Positions 57,755 through 64,000 of a DNA stretch of 64,000 bases are shown here, piece after piece. Location of the stretch: the NCBI GenBank assembly GCA_026119855.1, contig JAOWBW010000445.1, forward strand, positions 124,001-188,000. The letters run 5' to 3'. Made by a program: the position numbers and the translations under genes. This stretch comes from Campanula takesimana. Lineage: Eukaryota > Streptophyta > Magnoliopsida > Asterales > Campanulaceae. Each line of letters starts with the position of its first letter. The stretch's first letter is position 1. The notes under the pieces were generated by a model. That model saw nothing but the letters and a program-made list of their open reading frames with translations, did not search any database and was not told the origin of the DNA.

Positions 57755-60280
57755 TGTAACGCCCATCCTTATTATCGTTAAATATCTGACTTATTTGTTA
57801 AATATCTGAACTTGCATATTATGTGTTAGTTTTACTTGGGTTAATTTATTAACTGCTTTAAATAGTTAAGGTGGTTAAATGTCTAGTTTTGACTTTTGGG
57901 TCATTTGTGAAAATTTGACCTTAGGGGCCTTTTTGTTAAAAGTGAAACTTGAGGGGCCTAAGTGTCATTTTTGAAAGTTGAAAGGATAAATGTTGTTTGC
58001 CTTCTTCTCTGAGGCAAATTTCCCAAATCATTTTACGTTGCTCTCTCTCTGTTCTAAAACCTAGGTTAAAAGTTTTGCCTATTCTCGACTCCTCGAGTTT
58101 AATTATCCCTCCGTTCTTGATTCCGATCCCGGATTAATATTCGTGGCGTTGAATAGAGCGTTCCAGGCCGAACAGAAATAAGTTTTGGTCAACTTGAATT
58201 TTGACTAGGTAAGTTATTAGCTTCCCCTTACTTGTAATAACATGCATAAATGTTATTCTCGATACTTGTGAATGTTAATTTTGTGTTTGGGATGATTTTT
58301 GTGGTACTTGTAAATTTGGGACAAAGGGAGTAAATTTCCCCTGTGTAAACTAATGAAAGGAAATGAAAGAATTGGTTTTAAGCATTGTTTATGTTTTTGG
58401 GTATGTTGAAATGGTTAGTAAATGTTACTCCTTCGTTTGGGACGGAAAATTATTTCAACCTGGGAAAGAATGAAAATTTCGCATTTTACTACACTGTGCG
58501 ACCGCACAAAAATGATTGTGCGACCGCACATCTTTCTGAAGGGTTTTTCAAAGAAATTGACTTGGTTGTGTGCGGCCGCACAGTCCATTTTGGGCGACCG
58601 CACAGTCATCTGAAAAACAAAGATTTTGTTTAAAGTTTGTATAAGTTGGAAGTAACCCTAGTTAAGGTATATAACCTTAGTATAAGATGTCCTAGCAAGT
58701 GTTGTGACACCTTAGGGGCATCAGACTTGGTCTTAAACATGTATACTCATTGGATCAAAATGAGAACATAAGTATAAGAGTAGTATCTCTTCTTTATGTC
58801 TTGAAAGTGCTATGAACAAGCACTAATGTGTTATACTTGTTGTGAATCTAATGATTGTACACCTTAGAGGCATTAGCATAAGGTCTTAGACTTGAACATC
58901 CTAAGAATAGGATTGGGATTTGGTAAGAGTAAATGTATAACTCTTATACTTGTTTGAATGTCAAAAAATTGGAAGTTATAACTTGAAGTATAAGACATTA
59001 AAAGCTTGTACATGACTTGAACATCCATAGAAATGGATTAAGACTTGAATATAAGATAATAAAATCTTGTACTTGGCTTGACACCAATACATATGTATGG
59101 TAGTGAACTAGAAAGTGCTATGAACAAGCACTAACGAGTATGAGACATGTTCTTGTTGTGTATGTGCAAACATTGCATATAGTTGCTTGATAACAAGATG
59201 ACTTCTTGAGTACTTGAAGCATGTTCCTTCTTGAGCTAGTCCACTACATTTGGATTAGTTCTTCTCCCGTTGTTCAAGTAAATATCTACTTGTACTTTCT
59301 TGTGTGAGTCCAGCTGGTTCTCCTTGCTTGTTCGAAAATGTATAGGTTCACGCTTGTCGCGAGAGCTAGGGTTTAAGTGACAATCGGGTCCCTATGTATT
59401 TCCGCCCGACCCCTTACTACCGGCCATAGTAAGGGCATAGCTTCCTTAGTTGGAGCAATAATCCTGACTTAAGTGAATGCTAAACTCCCGTCCCGAACAC
59501 CTCGTGAATAATCATGAGTACTGATATTGAGAATGACACTGGTTACTGGGTCTTCTGATATATACTGAATAATCAGTTCCTGTTATTGATCGTGATTGTC
59601 AAAGTAATACAAGCTGCGACAATAATGGTATTCTTGGGAGGAATAAGGAAGGAAGCAATATCCTTATAACTTGCTTGTTTAGCCTTATGTGCTATTTGAT
59701 GAGTGGATTATCCTCTCATATACTTGTTACTTGATGATACTTGAGATATGATTATTTGAGTATCTACTTGAATTGCATGATAACATGTCATGTAGTTGCA
59801 TCTAATAGCTTACTAAGATTTATCTCACCCTTTATTTGTTTCCCCCCCCAGGAAAGGAAGGATAGTGCGCAGTGAGGCTCGACATAGTTGGGAGCTTGCT
59901 TCGCAGGTCGTGATTATTTTGGGGCTTGTGTCCTTTTACACTTGGTGAGGACGATATATTATGGGTTTTGTAACTCCTTATTTTGGGGGTAGACAGTCTT
60001 GTTCAGTTCTTGTTGTCACTAGACATCTTGTATAGTCCTTTGAATGCCAGCTTATGTGCTAGGCATGTTTCCGCTGTGTATCTATTAAGTTTGGTTTTAA
60101 ATTTTCTTGTCTAGAACTCGTGTTGTGAGCTAGTATAGCTCCTTACTCTAGAGTATATATATCATGTCAGTTTGTTAAACAAATGTCATTAAGTTTCTTG
60201 TTAAGTTTCTTGTTCCTCGTTAGGCACTCCATCCAGGTTCGAGGTTCTATTAGGGGATCCCGGGACCTGGGGGCGTGTCA
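57755..60280 (+). repeat. 5' LTR of the Tekay-like element
   Basis: 2526 bp, TGTAACGCCC to GGGCGTGTCA, short inverted ends. It carries four palindromic motifs with cores TGCGACCGCA or GCGGCCGC at 58494-58606. The part near 59790-59880 resembles 780-900. No gene; the short reading frames at 58385-58633 are chance. Confidence 0.9.
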
Positions 60281-60283
60281 GGT

Positions 60284-60295
60284 TGGTATCAGAGC
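60284..60295 (+). other. Tekay-like primer-binding site (initiator tRNA-Met)
   Basis: TGGTATCAGAGC, three bases after the LTR end. Confidence 0.93.
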
Positions 60296-60366
60296 TACCC
60301 TGGTTTAGCTACCCTGTTTAGCTACCTTGGTTTGCTCTAAGTCTGGATAGGGTCTATGGCCTAGGT

Positions 60367-62097
60367 ATGGGTGAGTCTTGGGGTGTTATTAATAACGCTG
60401 AGTGTTTACCTACAGGTACAATGAGTTCTGAAGGTACAAGTGGTAGTAATCAGCTGAGATCTATAACTCCTCAAGAAGAAATGGTTGATAATGTTGACTG
60501 GGATTATCCTAATCGCCTTACAAGGTTCTTGAAGCTGAAACCTCGTAGTTTTGACGGGGAATTTGATTCTAAGAAGGCAGAAGAGTGGATTGAAAGTATT
60601 GAGAAGATCTTTACAGCCTTAAGATGTGCGGGTGGTGATAAGGTAACCTTTGCAACCTTTAAACTTGAGAAAGCCGCTGAACATTGGTGGCAAGTGTTGA
60701 GTAAAAGTTGGGAACTGGAAGGTGTACCTCAGACATGGGAGAATTTTCTTAAAGCTTTTAAGTCGCAGTTTATTCCAACAGTGGTCCAAGATAGAAAGGA
60801 AATGGAATTTCTTAATCTGGAGCAGGGAAGTCTGACAGTGGGGCAATACTCAACCAAGTTCACAGAATTGGCGAGGTATTGTGATCAGCTAGTTCCAAAT
60901 GAAGCTAAGAAGGCACAGAGGTTTGTTAAAGGGTTAAGGACTGAGTATAGGAAGCAACTTCTTTCTTTACAACTCACTAGCTATCAGCAAGCAGTGGAGA
61001 AGGCTTATACCATTGAAAATGATATCGAAGAACACAAGGTGAAGTTGGGAACAACCATGACTGGTCGTGTATCAGAGAAAACTCAGGGATCTGGTTCTAA
61101 AGGTGGTAAATCTGGCCGCCAAGATCGTCGATTCCGACAGCCAACTGAAAGTAAAGGTAGTGTATCAACGGGGTCGAGGACAACAGTCCAAGGTCTCAGG
61201 AGAGTATGTGGCTTTTGTTCGAAAGAAGGCCATTCTGAAGACAAGTGTTGGCTAAAGCAAGGAAAGTGTATAGTGTGTGGTGAAGCAGGGCACTTTGCTA
61301 GAAATTGTTCTAAAAGTAAAGTAAATCAAGTTGGGGGTACAAGTCAACCAGCCTCAGGTTCCAAGAGAGATAGTGGGGGTCGACCAAAAGTTCAGGGTCG
61401 AGTGTTTGCTCTAGATCAGCAGGGTGTAGCTGAGTCTTCTGCAGTCATAGGAGGTATTATATTACTTTCTAGTACGAGAGCGCGAGTCTTGATAGATCCA
61501 GGCTCATCTCATTCTTATGTGGCATCTCATTTTGTGTCGCATTTGCATGTTCTTCCTGATTCTATGCCTTATGTGCTAGAAGTATTTTCCCCTATGGGAG
61601 ATTGCATATTTACTTCTGAGGTCTACAAGAAATGTGAGGTTCTTGTGGGTAATCATGCCCTTCTTGCTGACCTAGTTGTGTTACCTATAAGGGACTTTGA
61701 CGTGATCCTTGGCATGGATTGGCTTTATGTGCATCATGCATCTGTTGATTGTTATAGAAAAGTAGTAACTTTTTCTATTCCTGGTTTGCCTGATTTTACC
61801 TTTGAAGGTGATAGGCCTTTATGTGCTATACATGTTATTTCTGCTTTAAAAGCTAGAAAACTTTTATCTCGTGGTTGTGCCGGGTATCTCGCATGTGTAC
61901 TTGATCAGAGTTTATCTGTTCCCAAGATGGAGGATATTCCTGTTGTGTCTGAATTTTCAGAGGTGTTCTCTTCTGAGTATAGCATGCCACCTGATCGAGA
62001 GCTTGAGTTCTGTATTGAGTTATTACCAGGTACAGCACCAATCTCTAAAGCACCTTATAGAATGGCTCCAGCTGAGTTAAGAGAGTTGAAAACATAG
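60367..62097 (+). CDS. gag: Tekay-like gag and protease, ending at an in-frame TAG
   Basis: 576 codons from the first Met; a start at 60421 (MSSEGTSGSNQL) is equally plausible and lies before the conserved part. The gag core runs FLKLKPRSFDGEFDSKKAEE, AAEHWWQVLSKSW, FKSQFIPTVVQDRKEMEF and GQYSTKFTELARYC. Two zinc knuckles are intact: CGFCSKEGHSEDKC (residues 281-294) and CIVCGEAGHFARNC (301-314). The protease has LIDPGSSHSYVA near residue 377; DPG in place of DTG is seen in other plant chromoviruses. The frame ends at TAG (62095-62097), where the usual ELKTQLEELL linker to RT would have CAG. Apart from that one base the polyprotein continues. Confidence 0.92.
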   Translation: MGESWGVINNAECLPTGTMSSEGTSGSNQLRSITPQEEMVDNVDWDYPNRLTRFLKLKPRSFDGEFDSKKAEEWIESIEKIFTALRCAGGDKVTFATFKLEKAAEHWWQVLSKSWELEGVPQTWENFLKAFKSQFIPTVVQDRKEMEFLNLEQGSLTVGQYSTKFTELARYCDQLVPNEAKKAQRFVKGLRTEYRKQLLSLQLTSYQQAVEKAYTIENDIEEHKVKLGTTMTGRVSEKTQGSGSKGGKSGRQDRRFRQPTESKGSVSTGSRTTVQGLRRVCGFCSKEGHSEDKCWLKQGKCIVCGEAGHFARNCSKSKVNQVGGTSQPASGSKRDSGGRPKVQGRVFALDQQGVAESSAVIGGIILLSSTRARVLIDPGSSHSYVASHFVSHLHVLPDSMPYVLEVFSPMGDCIFTSEVYKKCEVLVGNHALLADLVVLPIRDFDVILGMDWLYVHHASVDCYRKVVTFSIPGLPDFTFEGDRPLCAIHVISALKARKLLSRGCAGYLACVLDQSLSVPKMEDIPVVSEFSEVFSSEYSMPPDRELEFCIELLPGTAPISKAPYRMAPAELRELKT

Positions 62098-64000
62098 CTT
62101 GAGGAATTGCTTGAAAGGGGCTTTATCAGGCCTAGTGTATCACCGTGGGGTGCACCAGTGTTATTTGTCAGAAAGAAAGATGGGACTCTGCGATTGTGTA
62201 TTGATTACAGAGATCTTAATCAGGTAACTATCAAGAACAAATATCCGTTACCTCATATTGATGACTTGTTTGATCAGCTTCAGGGTTCAGTAGTGTATTC
62301 GAAGCTTGACTTGAGAAGTGGTTATCATCAGTTGAAAATCAGATCTGAGGATATACCAAAGACAGCTTTCCGTACCAGGTATGGGCATTATGAGTTTATT
62401 GTTATGCCATTTGGTTTGACAAATGCTCCAGCTGTATTTATGGATTTGATGAACCGTATCTTCAAGCCATATCTTGATTGTTTTGTGGTGGTATTCATTG
62501 ATGACATTCTTGTGTATTCTAAGTCACGGGCTGAGCATGAGCAACATCTCAGAGTAGTATTACAAGTTCTTCGTGAGAAACAATTATTTGCAAAATTCAG
62601 CAAATGTGCTTTCTGGTTAGAAGAGGTTTCATTCTTGGGGCATGTTGTGTCTGCTACTGGTATTGCAGTAGATCCTTCCAAAGTTGAAGCAGTTGTTAAC
62701 TGGAAAAGGCCAACTACAGTGACTGAAATCCGTAGTTTCTTGGGCTTGGCTAGTTATTATCGGAGGTTCATTGAGGGATTCTCCAAGATTGCTACTCCAT
62801 TGACTAATATGACTCGAAAAGCTATTTCTTTTGAGTGGAATGACAAATGTGAAGCAAGTTTTCAGGAGTTAAAAAGGCGTTTGACTACAGCTCCAGTCTT
62901 GGCTTTGCCTAATGGTTCTGAGCATTTCATGGTTTATACTGATGCTTCTAAAGAAGGATTGGGTTGTGTTCTAATGCAAGATGGAAAGGTAATAGCTTAT
63001 GCTTCTCGAAAACTATCTCCTTATGAAAATAATTATCCTACTCATGATTTAGAGTTGGCTGCGATTATTTTTGCTTTGCATAAATGGAGGCATTACTTGT
63101 ATGGAACCAGATTTGAAGTCTTTACCGATCATAAAAGCTTGAAGTACTTATTTTCTCAAAAAGAGCTTAACATGAGACAACGTAGATGGATGGAGAAATT
63201 GAAGGATCATGATTGTACTATCCTTTATCATCCAGGAAAAGCAAATGTTGTGGCAGATGCACTGAGCAGAAAGACTTATATTTCTTGCTTGATGATTCGT
63301 GAGTGGAAGATGTTTGAAGACTTGTGTGATTGGAGTCCTTGTGAATCAAATCATGGAATTATCATTGCTAATATAAAAGCTACTTCAGATTTACTCCAAC
63401 AGATCAAAGAAGCTCAGGTAATTGATTCTGAATTACAGAAAATCATTAGTGGAATGAATGAAGGAAAGCAACCAGATTTTTCTTTCAATAGTGATGGAAT
63501 TCTTACCTTCCGAGGTCGAGTTTGTATTCCAGTTGATCCTGAGATAAAGAAGAAATTTCTTGAAGAGGCTCACAAAGCCAAGTATACTATTCATCCTGGA
63601 AGTACTAAAATGTACCAAGATTTGAAGAAACATTTTTGGTGGAACAATATGAAAAGAGAAATTGCTGAGTATGTATCCAAATGTTTGACTTGTCAACAAG
63701 TAAAAGTGGAACATCAACGTCCAGCAGGTTTGTTGCAACCATTAGAAATTCCAGAGTGGAAATGGGAGCATATTACTATGGATTTTGTGACTGGTTTGCC
63801 ACGTACCAGAAGAGGCCATGATGCTGTTTGGGTTATAGTGGACAGGTTGACTAAATCAGCTCACTTCTTGTCTGTTTCCATGGGATATTCATTGTCTCAA
63901 TTGGCATCTTTGTATGTTCAGGAGATTGTCCGACTACATGGGGTTCCTGTGAGTATTGTATCTGACAGAGATCCTCGTTTTACTTCTCGATTCTGGCAGG
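62098..64000 (+). CDS. pol: Tekay-like RT, RNase H and integrase, cut by window end
   Basis: In the same frame as gag-protease and open to the edge. RT: RPSVSPWGAPVLFVRKKDG, YSKLDLRSGYHQLKI, IVMPFGLTNAPAVFMDLMNR and catalytic FIDDILVYSK (62494 onwards). RNase H: VYTDASKEGLGCVLMQDGK, ELAAIIFALHKWRHYLYG and FTDHKSLKYLF, with DALSRK at its end. Integrase: zinc finger HKAKYTIHPGS with CLTCQQ (63570-63700), then the core with first Asp in ITMDFVTGLP (about 63772) and second in SDRDPRFTS (about 63963). The catalytic Glu and the C-terminal domain lie beyond the window. All visible catalytic residues are present. Confidence 0.93.

Larger units (their letters stand above)
57755..64000 (+). mobile_element. 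Tekay/Del-like gypsy element, 5' part
   Basis: 5' LTR 57755-60280, primer site 60284-60295, then gag-pol to the window edge inside integrase. The gag sequence, the long LTR and the TGTAACGCCC start are as in the Tekay/Del chromovirus lineage (inference). It is inserted in viral copy V3. The coding region has a single stop (62095-62097), so it is the youngest-looking element here. Confidence 0.9.

Noticed and set aside
58385..58633. Frames around the palindromes in the Tekay-like LTR
   Set aside because: Overlapping frames on both strands arise from the palindromic CG-rich motifs in a non-coding LTR.
1..64000. tRNA, rRNA or other structural RNA genes
   Set aside because: No cloverleaf or rRNA-like sequence was recognised; the TGGTATCAGAGC matches are retroelement primer sites, not tRNA genes.

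Overview
The window is nuclear DNA of a flowering plant, from a repeat-rich stretch with no recognisable host gene. Evidence: LTR retrotransposons of plant Ty1/copia and Ty3/gypsy type with initiator-tRNA-Met primer sites (TGGTATCAGAGCC), a Tat-type gypsy element with an antisense plant-mobile-domain ORF, a Mutator-like element, and integrated copies of a plant pararetrovirus (Caulimoviridae). The species cannot be named from this; a dicot with a large genome is likely. Nearly every coding region is broken by stops, frameshifts, deletions or nested insertions. One 100-base run of N (29218-29317) is an assembly gap.

Layout. 1-1216: right part of a gypsy-type LTR inserted in the gag of copia element A (minus strand, 1217-about 3920). 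4397-18118: an old Tat/Ogre-like gypsy gag-protease region (plus), split by a solo LTR (6895-9539, target duplication GCCAC) and by a second Tat-type element (10230-17648, minus, duplication GACGC) that carries a plant-mobile-domain ORF in antisense. 18130-28327: remnant of copia B (plus), split inside its 3' LTR by copia C (19980-28145, minus, duplication ATAAA). 28328-29217: another copy of the first gypsy LTR, inverted, running into the gap. 29318-about 32912: copia-type gag with LTR (H, minus). 32913-37790: copia E (minus), with a Mutator-like element (33716-35202, 10-bp duplication) in its 3' LTR. 37791-43937: copia F (minus), split by a composite insertion of a miniature LTR element (TRIM) fused to copia G (38533-43532), with one shared duplication GAATG.

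43941-57754 is the endogenous pararetrovirus block: a (TA)n tract, a five-copy 270-bp tandem array, partial viral copy V1 (minus), a small inverted-repeat element, a second (TA)n tract, viral copy V2 (minus) and viral copy V3 (plus, head to head with V2). The virus encodes one long polyprotein (movement protein, capsid with zinc knuckle, protease, reverse transcriptase, RNase H) followed by three further ORFs. All copies are broken. 57755-64000 is a gypsy element of Tekay/Del type inserted in V3; its gag-pol is open to the window edge except for one TAG.

How the parts relate. The genes here do not form a host pathway; each is an element's own replication machinery. The target duplications and restored reading frames give a relative order: Tat host element before the solo LTR and the nested Tat element; copia B before copia C; copia F before the TRIM-copia G composite; copia E before the Mutator-like element; virus before the Tekay element.
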